55,000 nt of DNA from Symbiodinium natans (GCA_905221605.1 CAJNDS010001524.1:639736-694735); one strand, 5' to 3'; shown: positions 41,419-54,524, numbered from the stretch's first letter. A program made the numbers and translations. Notes: generated by a model not told the origin, from the letters alone.

Positions 41419-44400
41419 TCACCATGGGCCGAAGGCCGGGTTCCTAGGCTTGGTGGCCTTCGTGGAGGCCTGCAGGGCCTTCTCGCCCTTGTCCTTGAGA
41501 GCGGCCTGCGCTGCAGCCAGCCGCGCCACGGGCACACGGAAGGGTGAGCAGCTCACGTAGTCAAGGCCGGCTTTGTTGCAGAACTCGATGGAGGCAGGGT
41601 CACCTCCGTGCTCGCCGCAGATTCCCATCTTCATGCCCTGGCGTGCAGTGCGCCCACGCCCCACGGCCATGTTGATGAGCTCCCCGACGCCTGCCTGGTC
41701 CAGGCTGACGAAGGGGTCCTCTCAGTCCAAATTTGGGGGTGCAGGGTTGATTCCGAGCGATGATGTTTCTCTTCTTTCAAGATAGGAAATACTGACACAA
41801 TCTATGGAAGAGTATGTCCTGCTCTACGATGCCCTTCTCTTTGTAATCCGGCAAGAAGGAGCCAGCGTCGTCACGACTGAGACCGTAAGTTGTTTGGGTC
41901 AGGTCATTGGTACCAAAGCTAAAGAATTCGGCCTGCTCAGCCAGCTTGCCTGCCTGCAAACAGGCACGGGGCAGCTCGATCATGGTGCCCACGTGGTACT
42001 TCAAGGTCACGCCCTGCTCCTTCTGCACTGCGGCCGCCGTTTTCTCGATCACAGACTTCAGGAGTGCGAACTCCTCCAGTGTAGAGACCAGTGGCACCAT
42101 AATCTCTGCCACGGGCTGCTTGCTGGTGCTACGTCCCACCTCAGCGGCAGCCTCCAAGATAGCACGGGTCTGCATTTCGCAGATCTCCGGATAAGTGATG
42201 GCCAGCCGGCAGCCGCGATGGCCAAGCATGGGGTTGGCCTCTCTCGAAGGACTACAAAGATCATGAGAAGAGAAGCAGAAAAAATTACGACGACGACGTC
42301 GATGCAGACGGCGATGCTTCGACAACAACAGCAATAGGACGACCACTTACCATTTCGAATCACTCATATCAACTGACAATGATTGAGTCGGAGTTGGCCT
42401 CCTTCAGCTCGGTGGCGCGGCGCCGAACGCGCTCCAGCGGCACACCGGCTGCGCGGGCAACGGAGGCCATCTCCGACTCGCTGTGGGGGATGAACTCGTG
42501 CAGGGGCGGGTCCAGCAGACGCACCGTTACAGGCAGGCCATCCATGATCCGAAAAAGTTCCACGATGTCCTGGAATGCTACCAGATGTCTCCATATGAAG
42601 GATGCAGACAAAGCTGCAGTCCCGAAACCACGCTTCACGTGAAGTCACTACGCAGCTGTGGGCCCTACTTATGCCTGCCAACTGCCAACTGCTCCGGGCC
42701 CCCGGATTACGAAGATTCGTCCTCCCGCTGCATCACAAGCAGCTTGTCCAGTGCCGCTTTGCGATCGTTCTCGTCCGCGGCCAGGATCATCTGTCGCATG
42801 GCCACCTGTGCTGGAATGGAAAACCCCGCACGCTGCAAGCTTTGAGAAGTCACTACCGAAACTCCCGAAGGCCACGCGTGCGCCATGACACATGAAAAGG
42901 GCATCGCCGTGTGTCAAAATCAAAAGCACAGAGTGCCATCAGGACTGAACCCCGGTAGTCACCAACAACTACAGCAGTTGCAGGCGGGACACTATCCGGC
43001 CACCTTCGAAGAACATGTGCTCCGTTCTCACCAGGCCAATGCCCTGGGCGCCGAAGGACTTGGCCTGTCGTGCATCCGCTGGCGTCTCTGCGTTGGCCCT
43101 GACCTGCAAGCTGCGGAAGTCATCCGCCCATGACATGATGGTGCCGAAGGAGCCGGAGAGTTGGGGTGCCACCGTGGGCACTTCTCCCAAAATGACCTCC
43201 CCTGAAACTCCATCGATGGTCAGGAGCTGCCCCTCCTGAACGGTGACGCCCCCGACGCTGAACTTGTTGGCCGCATAGTCCACCCGCACATCACCAGCCC
43301 CAGCCACACAGGGGCGGCCCATGCCACGTGCCACCACGGCTGCGTGGCTTGTCATGCCTCGGGCGCGCATGCGCAGCACACCTTGCCTTTTAAATGTGGG
43401 GGGGATCATGGAGAGGAGAGCTGCTGCGGGTATGGCAGGGGAAGGAGACCCGCTGAGATCACACACCGGCGCGCCTCCTCGGGTGGTCAGCACTCCCTCG
43501 GCTGCGTGCAGTCCGTGGATGTCATCGGGGCTCGTCTCGATCCGCACCAGCAACACCTTCTCGCCATCCTTGGAACGCCTCACGGCCTCGTCGGCTGTGA
43601 AGACCACCTTGCCGACCGCCGCACCAGGTGAGGCGGGGAGGCCCTTGGCGATCACCTGGGGATGCGTGACAACTCCGTATCGATTTCCTTGGCCTCAACT
43701 CGCATCATCGGCTTCTTCTTTATGTATCGTTTTCCCAGCTGAACAGTACTGCCGGCAATGCTAGTTCGTGGAAACTTAGCGCTGAACATGCAAACTTACG
43801 TCGTGTGAAGCGATGGTCTTTCTTTGGAGTTTAGGGGTCCGGGTATGAAGCTGTCTTCGCAACTTACCAGCACTTCGTCTTACAAGTATGTGGACATGGA
43901 TCCTGGCTCACGAAGTTAGGTTCTGACACCATAAACTTGCCGATTTCATTTTGTCGTTCTGCCATGCTTTTCCTTTGTATCGCTTCTGTCCAGCATTTAC
44001 ACAAGCCCACCTGCTTCTTGGCTTTGGGGTCCAGCGTCGGGTGTAATAGCTGATCGATCAAATCCGGCTTCAGGCGCATCAAAGCTTGAGACTTGGAGAT
44101 CAGACCTTCGCTGGGCGGCAGAAATTTAACATGACACGAGCTTCCAGGCAACGGGCACCGTGACGGGAACACTATAATGTCTACAGCAAAATCGCCCTGC
44201 AATGGCTCGGCCCGCCCACCTTCGTTGGCCATGTCCACAGCGATCTGCAAGGCTGCGTGTGCGGTTCTCTTGCCGGTCCGCGTCTGGAGCATGTAGAGCT
44301 TGCCTGTCGATCTTTCATGTTTACATACACGTCGACACTTGAAGCAACGAAAAGTGCACTGCAACACGGGTGTCTACAACGTGCGAATGACAAACATGTA

Positions 44401-47400
44401 TCTTGCCTTGTTGGATGGTAAACTCGATGTCCTACAGGCAGGACCCATGCCACGTGCCAGCAAGATGGGAGGCAAGCAGGATGCCGGGCAAAGCAAGTCC
44501 TGTCCTGCATGTCGGTGTAATGTGCCTCCAGCTGCTTCCGCACGGTGCTCAGCTCTTTGAAGATGCCGGGCATCACTTCTTCCAAAGATGGAAGGTCGCT
44601 GCCGTGGGACTTGCGTGCCTTGATCGTCAGCTCTTGGGGCGTGCGGATCCCGGCCACAACGTCCTCACCCTGCGCGTTCACCAGGAACTCACCGTAGAAG
44701 TCGTTCGCGCCGTTTGATGGGTTCCTGACTCGAATCAGAAGCACAACATGGGGAATCAGCTTGGCGCAAGAGCTCCATTTGCCGGGGGCACGAGCGATTT
44801 GTCAGGAGGGTCTGCTACTGGTAGTAAACTAGCCAGACGAAAACAGATCAACCCCACCCCCCATCCTGGTAAAGGCCACGCCCGTCGCGCAGTCATTGCC
44901 CATGTTGCCGAAGACCATTGCCTCGACACACTTAACAGGCTTAACGCATCGTTGACGAAGCCACCTACTCAACAAACTTCCCAGGAGAGAAGGGCGCAGG
45001 CTCCACCACGAGGAGGGGCGACTCTCACATCACCCACTGAACAAGCCATGCATGCTCTACTCTGCGGCTCGCGCGCGCGTACAGGGTCATCCATGGAGGG
45101 GAACTCGACCAGAAAACTAAGACAGAGGGGAAACGGTTTACGTCCCGGACAACTGAGGAAGAGGATTCATCCCATCGAAGAACAGGCACTTTCCGGACCC
45201 AGTGAACTGAGCACTCGACGATCATGGGAAATAGGAGGATTCCGCAAAGGGCCAGGCCAGTTTTTTCTGCAGAGGGGGCGAGCAGGCGTTGCAGGCGCGA
45301 GATTGCCACCCTCTATAAGGCGGTGGCCACGCGACCGCGTAACATGATCAAGGCCGGCGATCTGTCGAAGAACGGACAAGAGACAATGGCTTTCGGGGCG
45401 CTACGGCAAGCACTCCATTGTGCAGCACGTCGGCAGCTGTGTCGAATTGCTGGCAGCTGCGGTGGAGTGGTTCCGAGGTGTCGGAGACACGCTGCAAAGC
45501 CGGACGTCAAGTTCCAGAAGCCACCAGTGTTTCTTGCAGTGGAACGAAGCACCAGAACAGAAGCAGGCAACATCAGGGGATGCTATCCGTGCGTGATCGT
45601 GCGATCGCTCGCATGTTGACGGCTGCATCCAGAACCTTCACCTTATGCTTCGGGGGAATCTTTGCACAGGCCACGGTGAGAGAGACAAAGCTACCCTTGC
45701 GCGCAGACGTAAACTCGGTTTCACGATCATTGCCGTGCACACGCAGGAAGCTGCTCCACACGCACCAAGCGTTCGCAATGGCCAGGTGCTCATCTGCATG
45801 TTGAAAGGAGAAGGTTCTCTGTCATCAACGTATGTCAAAAACCTTTGCACCTTGAAAACGATTTCCGATGTTAAGATGAGGAGAACAACGGCAACAAGCC
45901 CCTGCAGGAGCGACACAAGGAGCAAGGACAGCATCGCCTGCAAGCTGGAGGTACCGAGTCTGAAGACACCCTAAACCCTAAACCCTAAACCCTAAACCCT
46001 AAACCCTAAACCCTAAACCCTAAACCACCATACTTTCCGCAGCGGCCAGATGTGCCTAAGAAGGGCATGCCCAAGACTTTCGAAGATGAGGAGAGCAAGA
46101 TCTGCAGAATCAAAGGCCAAAGAGACAGCAAGGGATCCAAGAAAATGGCCCTTGTTCCATGGTGATCATGCTTTCGAATATTCTGACTCCTTTACCAAGT
46201 TAAGGCAAACAAATCTCTCTGAGTAAGGGCCCAAGTTTTCGGAATATTCCGAGTGGGACGAGAAAATTGTAGCTACTTGATGCCAGCACACTTACGGGTT
46301 TGAAGCTAAACCCCCTAAACATCTGAAGCTACCCTGTCAGACTCCATGCAAAACGATGGGGGGCTAGCTGGGCCTGCACGTTCACTGCCGTTCCCCAGGA
46401 CTCTGGAATGTCGTGGAGCTGCCTTGCAGATGCGGCGGGCAGCGCAAAACAAAGATAACAACACGACGCGACAAACTCTGGCAATGATGTTACTGCTGAG
46501 ATTGCTATCTGTTGCAAGTTGCGACTGCTTTTTGCTCGCACAGCTAAGAGCCATCAAAGCACGGCCAGACTTACATCCCCCCCTCCCCCCCGCAAAAGTG
46601 CCTGTAGGTCTTGGCACGCTGGTTCATCCAGGAGTTGAAGACGGCCCCGATGGCACCCCAGAGCTGCTCCTGCGGGTCCTCCGGGAAGCTCTCGCCCATC
46701 TCCAGCTGCACCGTGGCCTTGTAGTCCTCGGCTGGCTTTTTTTTGAACTTTTTTTGCCGCGGTTACACTGGCAATGCTGAGCTGACTTTAGAGACTTCAG
46801 GTTGCTGTTTTTGTACCTGGTGTAGTTGGCTCAGACGTGCTAGACTTGGACACTTGGTGGAAAGCCAAGAGTCCTTCACCAGCCTCTCCAAATCCTCCGG
46901 CAGAAGCTCGTGGTCGTTCTTGACACCACGGCGCTGCTTGGCCCGCTCCTGAGCTCCGTCCCTTAAAGCGAACGAGATCGTGCCCTTGATATGACAGCTC
47001 TCTCTTTGTGGTGCTTACCAACAGCTTCGTTCTGTTGTCCGCAACCCAGGCTCCAGCAGCTTCTCGAAGTTGTGCAGCTCCATACCCAGAACCACATCCG
47101 AGTACATCTGCACAAACCTGTGGGTTTTTTTGCCGCCCCTGCTTGAAAGCAGGGAAACCCCAAACCTTTAAGCCATTGTAACATGATGCTCAAGCCGACG
47201 CCTCCGATAGCTGTCAAAGGCGAAGCGGCGGTCGTTGGCCTGCTTGGCCAAGGCTTCGACCGTTTGATCGTTGAGGCCCAGATTCAGCACCTTGGCTTAG
47301 GGTTTAGGGTGTAGGGTTTGGGGTTTCGGGTTTTTGGTTTAGGGGTCAGGGTTTAGGGTTTAGGGTTTGAGGAGCTCAGCTCCATGCGCTCAACTTGTGC

Positions 47401-48595
47401 GGCGTCAGGAAAATTTGGGGGGCGCGCGCTGCTCCGTTTCATTTGCATGTGACCCTGTGGATGACATGACATATCAAACGGAACCTGGAGCGGAGACTCG
47501 TGTGGCTTCTCACGCAGGCGGGGCACCGTATCCATCATGCCAGGCATGGATGCACGAGCTCCGGATCGCACCGACACCAGCAGCGGGTTCGAAGCGTCGC
47601 CAAACTTCCGTCCCGTGCGGGCCTTTCCCAGGGATCATCTGTGCTCTGCACCATGGTTGTTACAAGTTTCGGGTCATGCCCATTCGCTTCCAGCATTTCT
47701 ACTGGACAAGACAATGGAGACTGCGAGCGGGCGGCCTCCACAAGGGCCAGAGACTGGGCCACTTGATCCGCGAGCTCTTTGGGGTAGGTGCAGTTCTTCT
47801 CATAGAAGCTGGCGCACACCTGGTTGCAAAGTCTTACAATTACCCTCGAGAAGCGTGTGATACCCTTCATGATGATCGCTACAGAATCACCTAGAAACCT
47901 GGAAAAAACACAACCCGTCACCTCCATTCCCCTGAAAGCACCTGCCCTCGAATAGGGACCACCAAAGCCTAACCCTAAACCCTAAACCCTGAACCCTGAA
48001 CCCTAAACCCTAAACCCTCAACCCTAAACCCTAAACCCTATACGGAGAAGCCACCCTCCCGCCCCCCACCTCGGTGGTCAAGGTGAAGCCCGGCGGCACC
48101 GGGAGTCCGATGGAGGCCATCTCCGCCAGGTTGGCGCCCTTGCCGCCGAGCAAGTTCCTGGGCTCTCCGCGGGGAGCTCTTGGGAGTGAAGGTGCCTTTG
48201 AGGGGGTTCAAGGAGCAGGGTTTGGGGTTTAGGGTTTAGGGTTTAAGGGTTTAGGTTTTAGGGGTTTTAGGGTTTTGGGGTTTGGGGTTTAGGGTTTAGA
48301 GTTTGGGTTGTCGTGTGGCAGTATCAAGGATTCAGGAGGTTGTGGGTTCAGGATACAAGGTCTGGGTTCAGGGCGCTGGGTCTCTCAAACTGCCAGTCTA
48401 ATGGTTTCCTGCTTTCCATTATAACTGGGCACAGTATGGTACAGTGGCATTCATCCGCAGCATGGGCATGTGAAGAATGGGGAATGCCCTGCCCGCAGAA
48501 TCCTTTCGAGACCTGTACTGTGCACTGCCCAGGTTCTTCATCTCCGCGCGGCCATCTGCATCTCCGGCACCGAAGTTGTAGACCCACTTTGCCAT
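41419..48595 (-). CDS. ppdK: Pyruvate, phosphate dikinase, copy 2 (20 exons, 909 residues)
   Basis: Second full copy in the same orientation, about 18.3 kb from the first. Exons: 48537-48595, 48070-48157, 47736-47819, 47527-47622, 47202-47290, 47054-47117, 46874-46948, 46602-46726, 46374-46422, 44866-44921, 44505-44724, 44407-44431, 44220-44303, 44011-44105, 43475-43655, 42993-43357, 42722-42805, 42399-42569, 41819-42238, 41419-41718. Exon lengths equal those of copy 1, including the 25-nt exon. Phosphohistidine loop, GHRGCRL and the catalytic Cys motif are intact. Protein differences are few (for example EEFALL against EEFELL). An in-frame TGA 13 codons before MAKWVYNF supports that start. 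Introns in the 42.4-43.7 kb part are almost identical to copy 1; those near the 5' end differ by indels and repeats. Confidence 0.95.
45970..46026 (-). repeat. CCCTAAA array present only in PPDK copy 2
   Basis: Eight units within an insertion of roughly 200 bases in the long intron between the exons at 46374-46422 and 44866-44921. The matching place in copy 1 (near 27700) lacks it. Confidence 0.9.
47960..48042 (-). repeat. CCCTAAA array in PPDK copy 2 intron
   Basis: About ten units with CCCTGAA and CCCTCAA variants, counterpart of 29620-29692. Confidence 0.9.
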
Positions 48596-49090
48596 GGCGT
48601 TTTGCACGACTTTCGAGGTGAGGCTAGGCGGTCAGGGCAGGTTTGCGTCAGCTGCAGCAGAAAGCTTGAGCCCGACAGGACGCCACACGACGTTGCGAAA
48701 CGGCTGAAGGGAAAGGCACCTGATTGTCAAGTCAGAACATGGCTTCTCCCCAACTGCCTTCATAGTTGCTTTCGCTTGTCTCATGATGGTACGTTCTGGG
48801 CCTTTCCGGCAATGGAGGTACCCCCCCCCCCTGCATACCCCAAAATACGATAACTCCTTAATACAAGAACTTCTAAACGAGGCACCCTGTATGTTAAATA
48901 ACAACCTCGGAATAAGAGCGGAAAACCTGTCGGCTTTTCGATGTGTTGCCTCCGCATCTGCACAGCTCCACACTTCCCCCCACCATGCTGCTCAGCTGCA
49001 CAAGAGACACTCCAGAACCCCCTGTACAAAAAAACGAAAAAAACGACTCAACCCTGCACAAAGAAGTGCCCCAAGCCGCCGCCCTAAAGA
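48596..49090. other. Spacer between PPDK copy 2 and the PPR exons
   Basis: Homology to the copy 1 upstream region fades near 48770. After that the DNA is unique, with no recognisable gene. Confidence 0.45.
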
Positions 49091-51200
49091 CGCTTACAGC
49101 CAGCTTCCTGGCTCACCCTTCTCGCAGGCGACCACCGCGGAGTCATAAGCCGACTGGTCGCACTCATGGCTCTCCCTCCTGGGCGAGATTCGGGGGTTTA
49201 CGAGAATAAGGGGACCCCTAAAATAGACCAGGATTCCCCTATCAAAGGGACCCCAACAAGGTACCCCTAATTTGGGAGACCCCCATTCGAGGCTCAGGGA
49301 TTTCAGGGGCAGCGCAGGGCGGGATGAATGTTTCAAGACGGCTTTGCGAGGTTGCGCCGGAGTTTAGTGGGCGCCGGTGCCACGCGCAATGTTTTGCGAA
49401 GGGATCCGGGGTGGGGATCAGGGCAGAGGGCAGGGCGCTTCAGGGTATCCGCACGGACTTTGAAAACATGGGGGGAGCTCAAGGAAGATCAGCCATCGGC
49501 CGCTTGCAAGGGAGCTTGCTTCAAAATGCTACCGCGGCTCCGATAAAAAGAAAGAAATGAGAACCTACTTTTGGGAGCCCAGGCGCAGGAAATGAAGAAG
49601 CTGCAGGGAGTGCAGCCACTGGCTGCACTTCTCCAGGCCGTGCAAGGTGGCGCAGCCGGCGATGCTCTCGGGCCGCAGGGAGCCTGGGCTTGGAGGGCTG
49701 GGCCTCGAGGGGATGTGGGGGACTCGAGGTTTTGGGGCTCAAGGCTTCCAGCCAATCGAATTCGGAACAGGCTCGGAACTATGTGGTTGAGCCGTTTGTT
49801 TATGTAGAGCTCATGCCGTCTGCTGCCGTTCCCCCCTGGACAAGAGGATGAGGTCTGAGGCTGTTCGGTTCGCTGCAGGAGTGGGGTTCGGGTTTGGGGT
49901 TCAGGGTTTAGGGCAAAACGGCCTTGCAGGCGATGGCTTGAAGGCGGAGGTTTCCGGCTGTACCCTTCTTAGGGTCTAACCCTTTAAAGAGGTATGCCAC
50001 TTTAAACGCCTGGCCGCGTGCGGCGAACTGCCTCAGCCACTGCAATGCATTTGTCCAGGCCCCGCCCTTGGCGTAGGCGTCGGCCAGGGCGCCGAAGGAC
50101 ACCGAGGTGGCCTAGCTCCAGGAAACAGTTCAGCGATTAGGATTTAGGATCTAGGGTTTGGGGTAAGCGGTTTTAGGGTTTAGGGTTTCGGGTTTCGGGT
50201 TCATAGGCTCAGCCTTGGTGAATTCGCACCAAGAGTCAAGAAGAAGAAGAAGAAGGATGCTTGTAGACCAAGAACGAAAATTCAACTTTCACTCCGGCAT
50301 GCAAGAAGTACGATTTGTTGCTTGTGATTTGCTGGTAGCTATGTGCGACACGTCAAGATGTACGATTTGTTGCCTGTGATTTGCTGGTATCTGCGTGAGG
50401 CATGGGGGCGTAGATCAGAGGGGCACGACTCGACAACTTACCGCTTAAGTAGTGGCGTCCAATACCGCACAACTCAATGACTCAATGCCAGCTGTCTTGT
50501 GTGGCGTGAGGGTGGGAGAAGCTACGCTTTGGGATGCCTGCGCAGCACACATGCTTGGCAAAGAACCACGCATGCGCCCACATCCTGACCAGATGCCCCA
50601 AAAGCTGCAGCTAACCCCCCCCCCCCCCCCCCAAACCAAACAAAAACAAAAAACGGGTCGCGCAGCGCCAAATGCGAAGCCCGCGGGATGCCACGGGCCT
50701 CCACCCCCAGAGCCACAGCGCCGGCCAAGAGCTCCCCGGCCCGCTGCCAGCCGAGGCCTCCGGCTGCGGCGCAGGCGCTCAGCGCCGCGTTCTCCAAAGC
50801 CACCTCGCAAGAAAGGCCCCGACAAAGGGAATCGGGCAGAGATTTTTCCATTTCGTGTCCAAGGCAGCTTTTCGGCCCCAAGGGGAAAGCAGAAGAACGA
50901 GATGCCCCACAAATGCCCGCAAAGCAGCCTTGGGCTGGGCCTCCTTCGCGAACCAGGCCTCGCCGCGCGTCTCAAGCTTTCATCTGTATAGGGCCCTTAA
51001 GCTCAAATAACTTCAGCATACGGAACCTTCATTACCTCAAGGTGGGGGGGGGGGGGGGGGCCCTGTGGGGCATCGGGCTGCTCTTGTGGGCGAGCCCTGC
51101 CTCCCGCAGCGCCAGGGCCGGCCGCCAGTGCCCGACCTTGCCGCGGGCGGACACCAGGGCGGTGTGGATGAACTCGTTGCTCCGGACCTCCTCTGCTTAG
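49090..51200 (-). CDS. Pentatricopeptide-repeat (PPR) protein, multi-exon, 3' part
   Basis: Minus-strand exons: about 51070-51195 (RSNEFIHTALVSARGKVGHW), about 50690-50803 (VALENAALSACAAAGGLGWQ, AGELLAGAVALGV), 50010-50111 (SFGALADAYAKGGAWTNALQ), about 49575-49685 (ESIAGCATLHGLEKCSQWL) and about 49105-49165 (AYDSAVVACEKG). Each is one PPR-like unit of about 35 residues with the x-Y/F-x-A-x-x-A-C-x-x-G-x-W pattern common in dinoflagellate PPR proteins, which bind organelle RNA. The exon at 50010-50111 has AG|GC at both ends. Some phases between exons do not match in my model, so boundaries are approximate and one or two exons may be missing. Confidence 0.65.
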
Positions 51201-52250
51201 GCTTCTATGGGGTGTTCGGGAAGAGGTTTGTAGAGTTTAGGACTTCAAATCTCGGGTGCGCTTGGGGGCCGCATAGAGAACTTGCTCTCAACTTGCTGGC
51301 GCTTCGAAGGGGAGTGAAGACATTTGGTATACCCTGATAAGAATAAGCCCTCGACCTCAAACTCCTGTGAGCCGAAATGTAGAAGCCTACCAAACATAGA
51401 GCACCCCAAGAGGCCCTCGCAAGCCCTGCACTTTCGACAAAAATGGGCCTTCGAGAGGTGTGCAGCAAGTGCAACTCCCAGCCGCCAGCGGTTGGCCTCC
51501 TGTCAAAAGCCAAGAAGGAGCATCGCTATCAAAACTAGGTCCATTTGGGGGTTTAGGGCTTGGTGTTTTTGGGTTTGGGGCTTGGGGTTTCGGGTTGAAG
51601 GGCTTAGTTTGGTTTGGGCTCTGCCTTTGTGGGGGGGGGACTCTTGATCAGGAATCCTCTACAAAAACCTCAATTTGGAGCAAACCCTTCTCTGGGCTCA
51701 GAGCCTTTGGCAAGGTCCACAGTTCAGGGTGGCTTAGGGTTGAGGGATAGGGTTGAGGGTTGAGGGTTTACGGTTCTTGCTTTGCAGAGAGGATTTCGGG
51801 TGATGACGCTGACGTCTCGGGTCTGGAAGAGGGGCTTCTGCTGGAGGACCGTAGAAACTGTGGAGGGGTGAACGGCTTTCGGGTTTTGGGATTACTGGAT
51901 TCTGCTCTGAAGGCGAGGTGAGGCCAGCAGGAACTGCTTGCTCAAAGTTGGCCCGTGCTTGGAGATGAGGAATGGGGTCCGATTTTTTGGGGCTAGAAAG
52001 AACATGACTTTTTTTTCGGGGGTGATATCAACCTGAACCCGAAACCCTGAAGGGTCACGCCCAAGCTTCAACAAGCCCTCAAGCTACGCATCCTAAACCC
52101 TGACATCCTACACCCCAACCTCTGTTCCAGGCCTTACAGGGTTTGTGGGCTTCAATGGAGGGTTTATGGGGATTACACGGCTATAGGATTTGCAGTGTTT
52201 ACAGAGCCTTTTGGGGCGTTTCCTCCGAGCAGCTGACGGAAGAAAGAAAC
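51200..52250. other. Stretch without a recognised gene
   Basis: Scattered TTTAGGG relics near 51550-51600 and 51725-51770. Short open frames only. It may be one long intron of the PPR gene. Confidence 0.35.
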
Positions 52251-52255
52251 AAACA

Positions 52256-52419
52256 AAAGGGTCGCAACTGAAGTGGCAAAAGCGGATGAGGAGGTTTGCG
52301 CAATTGCTGAATCTATGATGGAACAGATACTGCAACGTGCAGAGGTTCGCCGATCAATTGTTCTTGACCGACGTCGCTTGGCTGCTGGAACATCTGTTGG
52401 TTCATCTGTTGGGTAATCA
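52256..52419 (+). CDS. Plus-strand C-terminal exon candidate, unknown protein
   Basis: The plus strand reads RVATEVAKADEEVCAIAESM, MEQILQRAEVRRSIVLDRRR and LAAGTSVGSSVG before a TAA. Helical, charged and protein-like. The last codons lie in a short direct repeat (CATCTGTTGG). No family recognised and no partner exon found. Confidence 0.35.
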
Positions 52420-52589
52420 ACAATTGGATCATCTGTTGGTTCGTACCGAATACAATCGTCATCACCTCGGGTTCGCTAAGAGATTTGTCAAGACATGCGT
52501 GTCATGAACCGCATATGTCTCTGGATGAACTCCTAAGATTTGGAGATTCCTATGGTTTAATATCAACCTAGCGTCTGAGTCGGGCCCCG

Positions 52590-52645
52590 AACCTCGAGGG
52601 TCTCCAGGAGGGAGCAGGCAAAGATGCCGTCGATGTTCGTTCCCA
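52590..52645 (-). CDS. PPR-like exon candidate
   Basis: The minus strand reads VGTNIDGIFACSLLETLE with a GAG|GT donor. It could be a further unit of the PPR gene to the left or of the exons at 54525-55000. Confidence 0.4.
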
Positions 52646-52649
52646 CCTA

Positions 52650-54500
52650 AGCCCTAACCCGAAACCCTAAACCCGAAACTCCCTCTTAGCCCTTTAAAGC
52701 CCCTGTGGAACAAGCCTGTCTAGATTCCCGGTCGTCCGCCTTTGGGGTGCCTTGGAGTGGGCTATCAGATTTGACTGCCGCTACACCGAAGCAAAACTCG
52801 GAACACCCCAGCTGCACCAGCGATCTCCTTTACACCCTAAACCCTAAGCCCTAAGCCCTAAGCCCTAAACCCCAAACCCTACACCCTAGAATCCGTCTAA
52901 ACAAACCAAAGTCGCACGCTCCTCGCCCCCCCAAAACCACTGGAACCTCGCAAGTCCGAGGCCCTCAAAGGCCCCTCACAAGAACCTTCGGGTTAGGGTT
53001 TCGGTTCAGGCTTTGGGTTTTAGGGTTTAGGGCTTAGGGCTTAGGGTTTAGGGTTGAGCCCCGCTACAGACCTTAAGCCCAAGAGAGAAAGGAAAAAGGA
53101 GCCAAGGTCGTGGCCCTTCGGAGGCCCTGCTGCGCGGCGACCTCGTTTCCGCACGTCTGCGAATGTTTCAGGGGCAGGAAAGAGGGCAGGGGTACCCCTA
53201 ATTATACCCCCAAAGTACGAGACATCCTGATTCTAGGAACGCCCAAACAGGGTACCCCTAGTGTCGGAAGCCCCCAAATAGAAGCAGGGGGGAGGAGGAA
53301 ATCGGAGCTGTGTTGGCCTTGTTGGCCCTGTTCCAGTTCCATCTTGTCCACATGGGATTGGGGGCTTTGTCAAGCTGGTGAGAACAAAGGCCGACTGCTA
53401 TGAGCTGTATAGGTTTCTCCAAGGAGAAGGGCCCACCGAACTTTCAAAATGTCTGGCAATCTGCCCCCAGATTCACTCAAAGGCCCTAAACCCTAAACCC
53501 TAAACCCTAAGCCCTAGGCCCTAAACCCTAAACCCTAAACCCTAAACGCTGAACCCTCACCCCTAAACCGTTTACCCTGAACCCTAAATCCTGAGCCCTA
53601 AACCCTAAACCCTAAACCCCAACCCTACACCCCAAACTGCAAGACCTGAGACGTCTCAGCTTTGGACCGCCAGCTGCCAGCCCAAAGTTTGGGCACAGGA
53701 AGCCACCAAACCTGGGTTTTCCGGTTCGAGCAGCTTCGAGATGTCTAAAATCGGTGTGTGGGGTGCAGGGACGAGGCTCTGAATCGTTTAGAGTTTCGGC
53801 GTCGTTTGATCCGAAGTGCCGCCAGGGCGCCGGTGCAGGCGAGGAGGGAGGACCGCAAGCTCAGGCGCGCAAGGCCCCCAAAGATGGTCAGGGCCTGGAG
53901 AAGAGGCGACTGGACAAGCTACAAGAAGGGAGAATTGAGGATCGTTTTTGGAGGCTTTGAGTCCGGGACCCTCCCAAGAGCTACCACTTTCAATGGCCCG
54001 GCAAATGAAAGCCAGGGTGCAGCGGAGTGTATGCAAACAAGTGCTTCTGCCAACTTGATCTGTCTCAGTTTGGCCTGGACTCATATGTCGCTAGTTTGCT
54101 GCAGTATGGCTATGTCATGAAAAACTGCGATGCACGCCTGCTTCCTGGCTTCCTGGCACAGCTCATTGCATGTTTGCCAGGTGATCGGGCAGTGGCGACA
54201 TGCCACATTGGAGGGTCAAGGGTGCAGAAGGGGCGGGGATGCTGCCAGGTTGCTCACGTTGTAACCATTCTGATGGCTTCACAAAGGTTACCCATACTCG
54301 TCAGAGCAAAAACATGCAGGGAAACCTCAAATTCGGGCACCAAAACTGGACAGAAGCTCAAAAAGAAGAGAGCTGTCCAGACACCACACATCCCGCCAAA
54401 AAAAACAGCAGCTCAAGCCCGAAGCCCCCGAAGGCCCTCAAGCCCAAAGGCCCTGAACCCTAAGCTCAGCTTTACCCCCCTCCCCCTCTCACCCTAAACC
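52650..54500. other. Stretch with telomere-type repeats and one unassigned plus-strand frame
   Basis: CCCTAAA arrays at 52825-52890 and 53485-53640. A plus-strand open frame at 54027-54497 begins CQLDLSQFGLDSYVASLLQ and looks protein-like for about 60 residues, but I cannot name it. No other coding signal. Confidence 0.35.
53190..53285. mobile_element. Candidate inverted-repeat element
   Basis: GGGGTACCCCTAATTATACCCCC and, about 60 bases on, GGGTACCCCTAGTGTCGG share a GGTACCCCTA core that is also found at 49258-49275 in the PPR region. The arms are less clear than at 38494-38586. Confidence 0.35.
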
Positions 54501-54524
54501 CTACACCCTAAACCCCCACCTGGC

